This document shows, one piece after another, positions 23,294-31,035 of a stretch of DNA of 35,554 bases. Location: assembly GCA_028716245.1 (NCBI GenBank), contig JAQUQW010000001.1, positions 613,925-649,478 on the forward strand. Direction: 5' to 3'. How positions within the stretch are numbered: the stretch's first letter is position 1; every line of letters starts with the position of its first letter. This DNA comes from Candidatus Omnitrophota bacterium (lineage in GTDB: Bacteria; Omnitrophota; Gorgyraeia; Gygaellales; Profunditerraquicolaceae). Below the pieces are notes generated by a model. That model searched no databases. It was given only the letters and a program-made list of their open reading frames with translations, and had not been told where the DNA came from. The translations under genes and the position numbers were made by a program.

Positions 23294-24262
23294 CTAAACT
23301 AATCCCGCTTTAAGCAAGTCCTGCACATCCAATAAACCTTGGGGGCGCATATTTTTATCAACTACCGGGACCTCATCGATCCTTTTGGCCTGTAATATGC
23401 GCATTGCTTCGGCAGCCAGCATATCTTTATTGACTACGGTAGGGTTCCTGGTCATTACCTCACTAATCCGGCGATTCGGCAGGTCCGTATCGCTTTCCAG
23501 ATGCCGGCGCAGGTCTCCGTCGGTAAAAATTCCTTTTAGCCTCCCTTGTTTATCCACGACTATCGCCGAGCCGGCGCGCGCCCGGGTTATGGCAAAGAGC
23601 ACCTGGGAAACTTTTTTATGCTCACCCACAATGGCATTGGCTTGGCCGCAGCGCATAATATCTTCCACGGTCAAAAGCAGACGCCTGCCCAGGGCTCCCC
23701 CGGGATGAAAAAAAGCAAAATCTTTTTCTTTGAAACTCTTTTGCTCCAATAAACATACCGCCAAAGCATCGGCCATCGCTAAAGAAGCGGTAGTCGAAGC
23801 TGTCGGGGCCAGGCCCAATGGGCAAGCCTCTTTCTTCACCGAGACATCCAAAACTACATCGCTATATTTGGCCAGGATTGATTTGGTGTTTCCGGTAAGC
23901 GAAATTATCGGCGAACCTATTTTTTTAAGTATCGGCAAAAGCTGTTTCATCTCCTCGGTTGAACCGCTGTTAGAAAGAATGATTACGATATCATCGCCGG
24001 TAACTTTACCTAAGTCGCCGTGGATAGCCTCGGCCGTATGCAAAAATAAACTGGGGGTGCCGGTAGAAGCCAGAGTTGCCGAAAATTTCTGAGCAATAAT
24101 TCCGGTTTTGCCCATCCCGCTGACGACAACCCTGCCCTTACATTTAAGGATTAACTCTACGGCTTTGGTAAAACTTTTTCCCAGCCGGCCTTTAAGCAAT
24201 TTTATCGCCTGAGCCTCAATCTCCAAAACCTCTTTTGCCCGTTTAATCACATTTATCTTCAT
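23294..24262 (-). CDS. kdsD: D-arabinose 5-phosphate isomerase
   Basis: KdsD converts ribulose 5-phosphate to arabinose 5-phosphate, the precursor of Kdo. The 322 residues comprise a SIS domain at ~35-170 (GRVVVSGMGKTGIIAQKFSA, HTAEAIHGDLGKV, ILSNSGSTEEMKQLLP, LGLAPTASTTASLAMADAL) and two CBS domains at ~205-320 (DIMRCGQANAIVGEHKKVSQ, GIFTDGDLRRHLE, VMTRNPTVVNKDMLAAEAM). The HGDLG segment and CBS pair are typical of KdsD/GutQ. It overlaps kdsA by 4 bases and precedes kdsC by 3 bases, placing four consecutive Kdo genes in one block. Confidence 0.95.
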   Translation of the reverse strand: MKINVIKRAKEVLEIEAQAIKLLKGRLGKSFTKAVELILKCKGRVVVSGMGKTGIIAQKFSATLASTGTPSLFLHTAEAIHGDLGKVTGDDIVIILSNSGSTEEMKQLLPILKKIGSPIISLTGNTKSILAKYSDVVLDVSVKKEACPLGLAPTASTTASLAMADALAVCLLEQKSFKEKDFAFFHPGGALGRRLLLTVEDIMRCGQANAIVGEHKKVSQVLFAITRARAGSAIVVDKQGRLKGIFTDGDLRRHLESDTDLPNRRISEVMTRNPTVVNKDMLAAEAMRILQAKRIDEVPVVDKNMRPQGLLDVQDLLKAGLV

Positions 24263-25071
24263 AAGGCCTGGCTGATCTTTTTTATTTGTTTTAAAAGATC
24301 TTCCAATTGCTTAAAATCAATCATGTTGGCTCCATCGCAAGGGGCAACTTTAGGGTCATTATGCACCTCTAAAAATATTCCGTCGCATCCAAAAGCTACG
24401 GCCGCACGGGAAAGCCCGGCGACAAACTCGCTTTGCCCGCCAGAACAAGCGCCCTTACCGCCGGGAAGCTGCACGCTATGCGTGGCATCGTAAATTACAG
24501 GATATCCAAAGTCGCGCATAATTTTTAAGCTGCGTAAATCGGTAACTAAATTATTATACCCAAAGCTTACCCCTCTTTCCGTAATTAAAATCTGCTTATT
24601 ACCCACCGACTCAACCTTCTTGATTATCGGCAGAATATCCCAGGGCGCCAGAAACTGGCCCTTCTTAATATTTACCACTTTACCGGTTGCCGCCGCGGCC
24701 AATACAATATCCGTCTGACGGCTCAAAAATGCCGGTATCTGAATAATATCCAAAACTTCAGCAGCCAGAGGTATATCTTTTACGCAATGCACATCGCTTA
24801 AAATAGGAACATCGAGGCGCGATTTTACTTTTTTTAAGATCGCTAACCCCTTTTTTAATCCGGGGCCCCGGTATGAACTTACGGAAAGCCGGTTAGCTTT
24901 ATCAAAACTGGATTTAAATATAAAAGGTATGCCTTGGCGATAAGCAATTTCTTTGATTTTTTTGGCGGCACTAAGAGCAGAACTCTCTGACTCGATTACG
25001 CATGGCCCGGCAATCAGGACCAGCGGACACTTATCCCCGAATTTTATATTTTTTACATTGACCTGATGCAT
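24259..25071 (-). CDS. kdsA: 3-deoxy-8-phosphooctulonate synthase (Kdo-8-phosphate synthase)
   Basis: KdsA condenses arabinose 5-phosphate with phosphoenolpyruvate. The 270 residues have LIAGPCVIESESSALSAA, FKSSFDKANRLSVSSYRGPG, VPILSDVHCVKDIPLAAEVLDIIQIPAFLSRQTD, NIKKGQFLAPWD, TERGVSFGYNNLVTDLRSL and YDATHSVQLPGG. The N-terminal GPC and the absence of an N-terminal regulatory extension separate it from DAHP synthase. The Asn of the metal-independent class is seen as NIKKGQFLAP; a Cys at the usual N-terminal metal position is not obvious to me, apart from the Cys in GPC. It overlaps kdsD by 4 bases and kdsB by 1 base (TAATG). Confidence 0.96.
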   Translation of the reverse strand: MHQVNVKNIKFGDKCPLVLIAGPCVIESESSALSAAKKIKEIAYRQGIPFIFKSSFDKANRLSVSSYRGPGLKKGLAILKKVKSRLDVPILSDVHCVKDIPLAAEVLDIIQIPAFLSRQTDIVLAAAATGKVVNIKKGQFLAPWDILPIIKKVESVGNKQILITERGVSFGYNNLVTDLRSLKIMRDFGYPVIYDATHSVQLPGGKGACSGGQSEFVAGLSRAAVAFGCDGIFLEVHNDPKVAPCDGANMIDFKQLEDLLKQIKKISQAL

Positions 25072-25811
25072 TAGCTTATCCCCTTCTGCAATTGCTTCCT
25101 TACCCTCTCTAAGTCTTCGGGAGTATCCACTCCGATTGTATCAAAAGGGGTCTGGATTACTTTGATCTTAAAACCCTCCGCCAATACCCGCAGCTGCTCC
25201 AATTTTTCCGTCTTTTCAAGATTGGAAACAGGAAGATTCTTGTAGGTAAAAAGAAAATCCTTGGTGTAACCGTAAAGGCCGATATGTTTATAGTAAACCA
25301 CCTGTTCAATATCGGCATTTGGCGCTAAATACGGGATCGGCGCGCGCGAAAAATACAGGGCAAAATTATTTTTATCTACCACCACCTTTACCACATTGGG
25401 GTCAAAAACCTCCTCGGTTGTTTCGATCTTCCTCATAATTGTGGCCATATTCAGAGTTTTATTTTCCAATAAAGAACGGGCGAGGCTGTCAATCATCATC
25501 GGATGGATCAACGGCTCATCAGCCTGGATATTAATAATAACCTTTACTTCCAGAGGATTAATCACTTCACTGATCCTGTCTGTTCCGCAGGTATGCTCCT
25601 TGGAGGTCATTACGGCATGCGCCCCGAACTTCTTAGCTACCTCCAGGACAATTTGGTGGTCACAAGCAATGATGAGATCATCCAGCATGCGGGACCGCTT
25701 TGCGTGTTCCCAAACATGCTGCAGCATCGGTTTGCCCAGGATATCGGCAAGAACTTTGCCCGCAAACCTGGCCGATTGATATCTAGCCGGTATAACTCCG
25801 ATTACATCCAT
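25071..25811 (-). CDS. kdsB: 3-deoxy-manno-octulosonate cytidylyltransferase
   Basis: KdsB activates Kdo with CTP to CMP-Kdo, the donor for lipid A glycosylation. The 246 residues start IGVIPARYQSARFAGKVLADILGKPMLQHVWE (nucleotide-binding loop). TSKEHTCGTDRISEVI, VIINIQADEPLIHP (Asp-containing metal and sugar site), PNVVKVVVDKNNFALYFSRAPIPY, YKHIGLYGYTKDFL and FDTIGVDTPEDLERV follow. The usual RFPGKPLA reads RFAGKVLA, a small change. It lies 1 base after the heptose kinase gene and overlaps kdsA by 1 base. Confidence 0.96.
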   Translation of the reverse strand: MDVIGVIPARYQSARFAGKVLADILGKPMLQHVWEHAKRSRMLDDLIIACDHQIVLEVAKKFGAHAVMTSKEHTCGTDRISEVINPLEVKVIINIQADEPLIHPMMIDSLARSLLENKTLNMATIMRKIETTEEVFDPNVVKVVVDKNNFALYFSRAPIPYLAPNADIEQVVYYKHIGLYGYTKDFLFTYKNLPVSNLEKTEKLEQLRVLAEGFKIKVIQTPFDTIGVDTPEDLERVRKQLQKGIS

Positions 25812-25812
25812 T

Positions 25813-26826
25813 TTATTTTATCCTCTCCAAAAGTTCCTTAGGGCTTGTGACCGCGGTCCCTAATTTACCGACTACAAGGCCTGCGGCAAAATTAGCGATA
25901 TGGGCTGCCTCTAATTTTGAGGCACCCGCGCAAAGAGCCAAAGTAAAAGTACTGATTACCGTATCCCCGGCCCCCGATACATCAAAAACTTCCTGGGCTT
26001 GCGTCGGTATATGCGTCAGGCGGCCGTTTTTTTCCAATAATTTCATCCCTTGTTCGCCCAAGGTGACCAGGATAGAATCCAAATTTAGATATTCCAGGAT
26101 TTCCCGCGCTGCCAGATCTACATCCTTATCCGTAAACAGCTTATCCGTATTTATTTTGAAGCGGTTAGCCGTATCCTGAATCTTAAGGTTCCTGATGGCA
26201 TTCTCCAGTTCTTTGCGGTTGGGAGTAATGGAGGTAACCGCCTGATAATAACGGAAATTTTCTTCTTTAGGGTCTACGGTAATGATTCTTTTACGGGCCC
26301 GGGCCAAAGAGATAAGTTCTTTAAGCAGCGCTACATTAATTACCCCTTTGCCATAATCCTCGATGATAATGGCGTCGAAAGAATCGATATTTTTTTCGAT
26401 GTAGCGTAAAATCTTGCTATTTATTTCCCTGGGAAGGTCATGCGTATGCTCCCAATCAACCCTGACTACCTGCTGATGTCCGGCAAGAATCCGTGTTTTT
26501 ACGGTTGTATGCCGGTTATGTTCAACAAAGATGCCTTGGCTGCTGATTTTTCTTTTTTTCAACTCATTAAGTAAAATCTTGGAATTAGCATCGTCCCCGG
26601 TAACCCCAAGTAGAGTAACCTTTCCTCCCAGCGAGCTGATGTTATTAGCGACATTAGCCGTTCCTCCCGGGACAAAGCTGCGATCCTTAGCCCAAAGTAC
26701 CGGAACCGGCGCCTCGGGAGAAATCCTTTCCACGCTGCCCCGGATATATTCATCAAGAATAAGGTCGCCGACGACCAGGATATTAGCCTGATTGAACTTT
26801 CGGACTATATCTTTTAAGTTTTTCAT
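25813..26826 (-). CDS. D-glycero-beta-D-manno-heptose-7-phosphate kinase (HldE N-terminal domain, stand-alone)
   Basis: A PfkB/ribokinase-family kinase of 337 residues, matching the N-terminal half of HldE (RfaE domain I). It has NILVVGDLILDEYIRGSVERISPEAPVPVL, GGTANVANNISSLGGKVTLLG, TVKTRILAGHQQVVRVDWE, SFDAIIIEDYGKGVI, TVDPKEENFRYYQAVTSITPNRKE and the phosphate-binding DVSGAGDTVISTF. It would phosphorylate heptose-7-phosphate at C1. The nucleotidylyltransferase half is absent and must come from another gene. gmhA, gmhB and hldD are not in the window either. It overlaps the upstream DHS-like gene by 4 bases (ATGA). Confidence 0.93.
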   Translation of the reverse strand: MKNLKDIVRKFNQANILVVGDLILDEYIRGSVERISPEAPVPVLWAKDRSFVPGGTANVANNISSLGGKVTLLGVTGDDANSKILLNELKKRKISSQGIFVEHNRHTTVKTRILAGHQQVVRVDWEHTHDLPREINSKILRYIEKNIDSFDAIIIEDYGKGVINVALLKELISLARARKRIITVDPKEENFRYYQAVTSITPNRKELENAIRNLKIQDTANRFKINTDKLFTDKDVDLAAREILEYLNLDSILVTLGEQGMKLLEKNGRLTHIPTQAQEVFDVSGAGDTVISTFTLALCAGASKLEAAHIANFAAGLVVGKLGTAVTSPKELLERIK

Positions 26827-27752
26827 ATCTTCTCAATTACGCTTTGGGCCAACAACGGAAGCATTATTTCATGATGGCCGATAATATAATAACCCTTGCC
26901 GCCGGAATTGACCGGACGGGCCACCACATTCTGAGCCGGACGGTAATGATAAACCATATCGAAATTTGCCGTGGTAAAATCACGCACCTTGTTTCCTAAA
27001 TTACGCGCCAGATTCAGGGCTTTTAAAAATACTTCCGGCAATAATACCGCTGAACCAAAATTTAAAACTACCCCTCCCTGGTTTAAATAACGGATATTCT
27101 CGACCAGATTATGAAAATCGCGCAGTGAACCGCTGGCCGTAGCGCAGGCATCAAATGACGGATGCTGATGGATTATATCCGTGCCGATCCCGACAAAAAC
27201 ACAAACCGGTACTTTATATTTATAAGCGTTATAAAGCAAGCTCAAATCTTTATTCGCTAAATCTGTCGCGGCTAGCGCATTAGCCACCGCATAACCCAAT
27301 CCAAAACCTTTTTTTACGCCGACTTTGGCGGCGCAATTTAGAAAATCCGCGGTCTCCTTACCCATTCCGAATTTCCCATATTTAAGGTTTTCGCCAACGT
27401 CTTCGGAGGTTTTCCCCTGAAAAGCAATTTCAAAATCATGGATGATGCCGGCGCCGTTTAAACAGATGCAGGTAATTACTTTTTTCTTGATCAGCTCGAT
27501 TAACACCGGATTAAGCCCGCATTTAATCACGTGGGCTCCGGCCATAAAGATTACCCCCTTGTTCTTCTTACGGGCGGCCACAATATCAGATGAGATTGCG
27601 CGTAAATCTTTTGCTTTTAAGATATTCGGCAGAGAATCCAAGAAGCTGACAAAGCTTTTAGCTTTAACGGGTTTGGAGGCAAAATCCCCCTTATTCACCT
27701 TGCTCAGGCGGTTTTTGACCGAATATGTCTTTACCTTGTTTAGATTAATCAT
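26823..27752 (-). CDS. Deoxyhypusine synthase-like protein of unknown function
   Basis: A 309-residue protein that resembles bacterial proteins annotated as deoxyhypusine-synthase family, but the spermidine/lysine active-site region of true DHS is not recognisable. Conserved-looking blocks rich in His are AGAHVIKCGLNP (71-82), LNGAGIIHDFEIAFQGKTSEDV (98-119, His105-Asp106), GIGTDIIHQHPSFD (188-201), NFGSAVLLPEVFLKALNLARNLG and FDMVYHYRPAQNVV (264-277), and the C-terminal GGKGYYIIGHHEIMLPLLA. A Rossmann-like alpha/beta core is likely. Bacteria lack eIF5A, so hypusine formation is not expected. It overlaps the heptose kinase gene by 4 bases at the head of a Kdo/heptose operon, so a role in LPS sugar or envelope chemistry is inferred. 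Confidence 0.75.
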   Translation of the reverse strand: MINLNKVKTYSVKNRLSKVNKGDFASKPVKAKSFVSFLDSLPNILKAKDLRAISSDIVAARKKNKGVIFMAGAHVIKCGLNPVLIELIKKKVITCICLNGAGIIHDFEIAFQGKTSEDVGENLKYGKFGMGKETADFLNCAAKVGVKKGFGLGYAVANALAATDLANKDLSLLYNAYKYKVPVCVFVGIGTDIIHQHPSFDACATASGSLRDFHNLVENIRYLNQGGVVLNFGSAVLLPEVFLKALNLARNLGNKVRDFTTANFDMVYHYRPAQNVVARPVNSGGKGYYIIGHHEIMLPLLAQSVIEKI

Positions 27753-27761
27753 AGAGTAGTA

Positions 27762-27789
27762 ATTTTAGCACAATTCAACACTAAAGCAA
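27762..27789 (-). promoter_or_regulatory. Candidate promoter of the Kdo/heptose/Lpt operon
   Basis: On the minus strand TTGCTT (27789-27784), a 16-base spacer, then TAAAAT (27767-27762). The expected start point is only about 3 bases before ATG 27752 and no Shine-Dalgarno is visible, so the first gene would be read from a nearly leaderless mRNA. The hexamers are moderate matches to sigma70 consensus. This is the only promoter-like sequence seen in the gap. Confidence 0.5.
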
Positions 27790-27973
27790 ATAGATATTTA
27801 TACTATGGCTTAGCGGATGGCTTGGCTTGATTTCGAGCGGGCGTGGAGGCAAGGAGCAGGCACGGTTCCGTCATTTTTCAATCTCTCGAGAGCGACGCCG
27901 GCCGACCCGAGCGCAGTTTTGCCTGGCAGGGGCAAAACAAGCGTCCCGCGAGAAACAAGACAAGACAAACGCG
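27790..27973. other. GC-rich intergenic segment with perfect 8-bp stem-loop
   Basis: About 180 bases without a convincing gene between the GT9-GT9 gene and the Kdo operon. From 27831 to 27960 the sequence is visibly richer in G and C than its neighbours. It contains GTTTTGCC (27916-27923) and GGCAAAAC (27931-27938), a perfect inverted repeat with a 7-base loop, and a CTCTCGAGAG palindrome near 27883-27892. No T-run follows the stem on either strand, so it is not a standard intrinsic terminator. It shares GGCAAGGAG with the dispersed repeat but in the opposite orientation. It could hold a structured RNA, a regulatory site or a remnant of foreign DNA. Confidence 0.5.
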
Positions 27974-29995
27974 TTAAGTTTTATCATATTTTAAGATTGA
28001 TTCGGCGGCGGAAACTGCATCCTCAACGGTGATTGCCTTAAGGCAGGCGAATTCTTTCCGGCAATTATGCGCCAGGCACTGGATACATCCGACATCCTTA
28101 TGCAGGTATTTATCACGCTTGCCTAACGGCCCCCAGCGCCGCGGGCTAAGCCCTGCTTGATTACGCCCGAAAATTGAAATAACCGGCACGCCTACGGCAG
28201 AAGCTATATGCACCGGCCCAGAATCATTGGAAATAAACAGGCTGCACCTCTTAAAGATACTGGCCAGTTGGCTTACCGAAGTTTTTCCGGCAAGGTTGAT
28301 TACTTTACCTTTAATTTCATACGCAACCTTATTTGCCAAATGTATTTCTTTTGGCCCGCCTAAAATAATGATTTTAAAATTATGGATCCTGGCTAATTTC
28401 TCAGCAACCCGCGCAAAGTTCTCTACCGGCCAAATTTTTGAAGGGCAACTTGCCCCGGGATTAACCGCCAATATCCTATCCTGCGGATTAATCCCCTCTT
28501 TACTAAATAGGTCAGCAATATAGCGTTCGGAATCCTGCCTTATGGGCATAAACAAATCATAAGGGTTGCCGCTTATGCCTAATTCAGAAAGTAAATCCAG
28601 ATTATATTCTGCTTCATGTTTGCGGCCTTCCTGCTTTTTATGCGCTTTCCGAAAGTTAACCAGAAAACCCAATTTACGGTCGTAGCCCAGGCGAAGCGGG
28701 ATACCCGCTAAAAAGGTTATCAAATGCAGGCGGTTAGTCGGATGCAAAATGACGGCTAAATCAAACTTCTTCTTTTTTAACCTGCCGGCGAATTTTATGC
28801 TGCGCCACCAACTTTTATGTTTGCCGTCCTTATCATATATAATAACTTCGTCCAAATAAGGATTACCCTCGACGATATCTTTGGCATAAGGAGCCACAAG
28901 CATCGCAATATAAGCCTGCGGAAATTTTTGCCTCAAGGCTTTGATCACCGGTGTAGATAAAAGCACGTCTCCTATCCGGTCAGTGCGGCTGATAAGAATC
29001 CTGTGGTATTGCTTATCCATGTTTTCAGAAATTTCCTCAGCATTACCTGCCAATACAGATTTAACCTGGCTAAATACCTCATCCGGCTTTATGCAAGCCA
29101 TACATGCCAGTGTGCCAAAACGGCATTGCGCTTTTTCACAGGGCCGGCAGAAAATATCTTTTTTTACAACTACGCTATTCTCTGACCAAGGAGCATATTT
29201 AGTTTCATTTGTGGGCCCGAATATGGCAACAACCGGCACATTCAAATAGCTGGCCAAATGCATCACCGCGCTATCATTAGAGACCAGAAGCTTTGCTTTC
29301 TTTAACAAAACGGCAAGTTGGCCTAAAGTTGTTTTCGCGCAAAGATCAACAACTCCGGAGCAAGAGTTATGGATATACGAGCAGACAGGTTGATCTACCT
29401 TGTCTCCCACCAAAACTATACCATAATTCTCTTTGAGCAGCCGGCTGCAAAGCTGGCTGAAATTTTGTTTATCCCAACACTTAATCTGGCTCCTTGAGCC
29501 CGGGGCAACCGCGATTAATTTAGCGTAATCTGTTAACTTTTTTTCATTTAAAATACTCTCGATATAACTGGTATCTTGAGGAGTAATATTCAATGCTTGA
29601 TGCTTTTTGCTGCCTGCAGGATAATCGGAAAAACCCGCCCAGAACAGGTGCCTGTCCTTCATATGCTTGACCTTCTTTGGAATTAAGCGTAAAGGCAAGC
29701 TTCTTTTTTTAGCCGGCAAGAAGGCCCCGAAAAAACTGTTGCGCAGGTCAACTACCAGGTCGAACTTTTCCCTGCTTAAAGAAATGAACAATTCCAACTT
29801 CTGGACCAATTTAATATGTTTGTCAAAAATAACCACTTTGTCAATTGCGGGGTTATTAGTAAAGATCTCCTTTGGCCGGGGAGACACAAGGCAGGTAATT
29901 TTAGCCTGCGGGTATTTCTCCTTTAATAAATCCAATACGGGAAGGGTTAAAATACAGTCGCCGATATTACTCAAAGTGATGAAGAGAATTTTCAT
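27974..29995 (-). CDS. Tandem GT9-GT9 heptosyltransferase-like protein
   Basis: A 673-residue protein with two complete glycosyltransferase family 9 domains. Domain 1 (~1-325) starts MKILFITLSNIGDCILTLPV and has the donor-site segment LVSNDSAVMHLASYLNVPVV (237-256). Domain 2 (~331-673) starts HRILISRTDRIGDVLLSTPV and has FISNDSGPVHIASAVGVPV. Each ends with a Cys cluster (FCRPCEKAQC, then CMAC in the first; CIQCLAHNC, then C in the second) before a short helix. GT9 enzymes add heptose to LPS inner core, so the chain could add two successive heptoses, or one half could be structural. No Rossmann strand is obviously broken in either half. It overlaps the next GT9 gene by 4 bases. Confidence 0.88.
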   Translation of the reverse strand: MKILFITLSNIGDCILTLPVLDLLKEKYPQAKITCLVSPRPKEIFTNNPAIDKVVIFDKHIKLVQKLELFISLSREKFDLVVDLRNSFFGAFLPAKKRSLPLRLIPKKVKHMKDRHLFWAGFSDYPAGSKKHQALNITPQDTSYIESILNEKKLTDYAKLIAVAPGSRSQIKCWDKQNFSQLCSRLLKENYGIVLVGDKVDQPVCSYIHNSCSGVVDLCAKTTLGQLAVLLKKAKLLVSNDSAVMHLASYLNVPVVAIFGPTNETKYAPWSENSVVVKKDIFCRPCEKAQCRFGTLACMACIKPDEVFSQVKSVLAGNAEEISENMDKQYHRILISRTDRIGDVLLSTPVIKALRQKFPQAYIAMLVAPYAKDIVEGNPYLDEVIIYDKDGKHKSWWRSIKFAGRLKKKKFDLAVILHPTNRLHLITFLAGIPLRLGYDRKLGFLVNFRKAHKKQEGRKHEAEYNLDLLSELGISGNPYDLFMPIRQDSERYIADLFSKEGINPQDRILAVNPGASCPSKIWPVENFARVAEKLARIHNFKIIILGGPKEIHLANKVAYEIKGKVINLAGKTSVSQLASIFKRCSLFISNDSGPVHIASAVGVPVISIFGRNQAGLSPRRWGPLGKRDKYLHKDVGCIQCLAHNCRKEFACLKAITVEDAVSAAESILKYDKT

Positions 29996-31035
29996 AATTC
30001 TGCCATCTTCTTAGCTTCTGCCATAACGTCTTCAGGAGTAACTGCTTTCATGCAACGGTTGTCCCGGCAATTCACCTTATAACAGGGCAGCAAACATCCT
30101 GTATTTTTTTGTAAAATAACCACATTAGTAGCAGGATAGGGCCCGGTAACCTCCTTAGTGGTCGGGCCAAAAATTGCGATTATCTTTTTAGCCCCCACGG
30201 CATTAGCGATATGCAGCGGCCCGGTATCGGCGGTAACAAACAAATCCGCTCTTTTTGCAAATGCCCCTAATTGCTTTAGATTAAAAATTCCGCAGGCAAC
30301 TAACGGGGCCTCCTGCATCACTTTTATAATCTGTTTTGCCAGTACCAGATCCGAGGCGCTTCCGGTAATAATCACTTTTGCCTTCATTTCTTTAATTAAT
30401 TTATCAGCCAATTGCGCCCAATACTCCACCGGCCAACGTTTTGGTATCCAATTGCCTCCGGGATTAAGCGCAACTATAAAATCATTTTTACCTATGGAAT
30501 TCTTGCTTAAGAAATCTTCAACATGATTTTCATCCAGGGGAGAAAAAAAGAAATCCAAATACCTATCCTCAATCCGCAAGCCCGCTTTTTCGATTATATC
30601 CAGGTAATAATCTATGCGGTGCAGGGAATCTTTTTTAGGAGGGATGATTTTTTGGGTCAAAAGGAAGGCGCGTTTCTTGGTATAGTGGCCGATCCTCTGG
30701 CTTATTCCGGCCAACCGGCAGATCAGCGCGCGGCTAAATGAACGATGCAGTAAAAATACGGTATCGAATTTCTTGCTCTTAAGCAGGCTGACAAAATTAA
30801 GCTTAGCCAGCATCCCCTTATGCCTGTCCTTTTCATCGAAAATAATCACTTCATCCAAATAAGGATTGTCTTTTAATATGGGATAACAGCGGCTGGGAAT
30901 AACGCAGGCGATATAACTGTCAGGATAGTTCCTGCGGATATTCCTGATGGTGGCGCTGGAAAACAGGACATCCCCCAGCCAATTCACATTAAATATCAAT
31001 ATACGTTTGGGAATGATTTTTTTTATTCTAAACAT
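29992..31035 (-). CDS. Heptosyltransferase-like GT9 glycosyltransferase
   Basis: A single-domain GT9 protein of 347 residues. Motifs are RILIFNVNWLGDVLFSSATIRNIR at the start, VIPSRCYPILKDNPYLDEVIIFDEKDRHK, the core AlaProGly-like NPGGNWIPKRWPVEYWAQLA (the family NPG.....KRWP box) and TADTGPLHIANAVGAKKIIAIFGPT. The C-terminal Cys cluster CLLPCYKVNC plus C resembles that in the neighbouring GT9 domains. It overlaps the GT4 gene by 13 bases and the GT9-GT9 gene by 4. The role is probably addition of a heptose to the LPS core; the acceptor cannot be told. Confidence 0.9.
   Translation of the reverse strand: MFRIKKIIPKRILIFNVNWLGDVLFSSATIRNIRRNYPDSYIACVIPSRCYPILKDNPYLDEVIIFDEKDRHKGMLAKLNFVSLLKSKKFDTVFLLHRSFSRALICRLAGISQRIGHYTKKRAFLLTQKIIPPKKDSLHRIDYYLDIIEKAGLRIEDRYLDFFFSPLDENHVEDFLSKNSIGKNDFIVALNPGGNWIPKRWPVEYWAQLADKLIKEMKAKVIITGSASDLVLAKQIIKVMQEAPLVACGIFNLKQLGAFAKRADLFVTADTGPLHIANAVGAKKIIAIFGPTTKEVTGPYPATNVVILQKNTGCLLPCYKVNCRDNRCMKAVTPEDVMAEAKKMAEL

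Noticed and set aside
27916-27938. 8-bp stem-loop as an intrinsic terminator for the GT9-GT9 gene
   Set aside because: No T-run follows the stem on the minus strand (TGCGC follows).
27817-28032. Plus-strand ORF of 71 codons in the GC-rich gap
   Set aside because: It runs into the end of the GT9-GT9 gene on the other strand, has no recognisable domain and no ribosome site; judged a chance frame.
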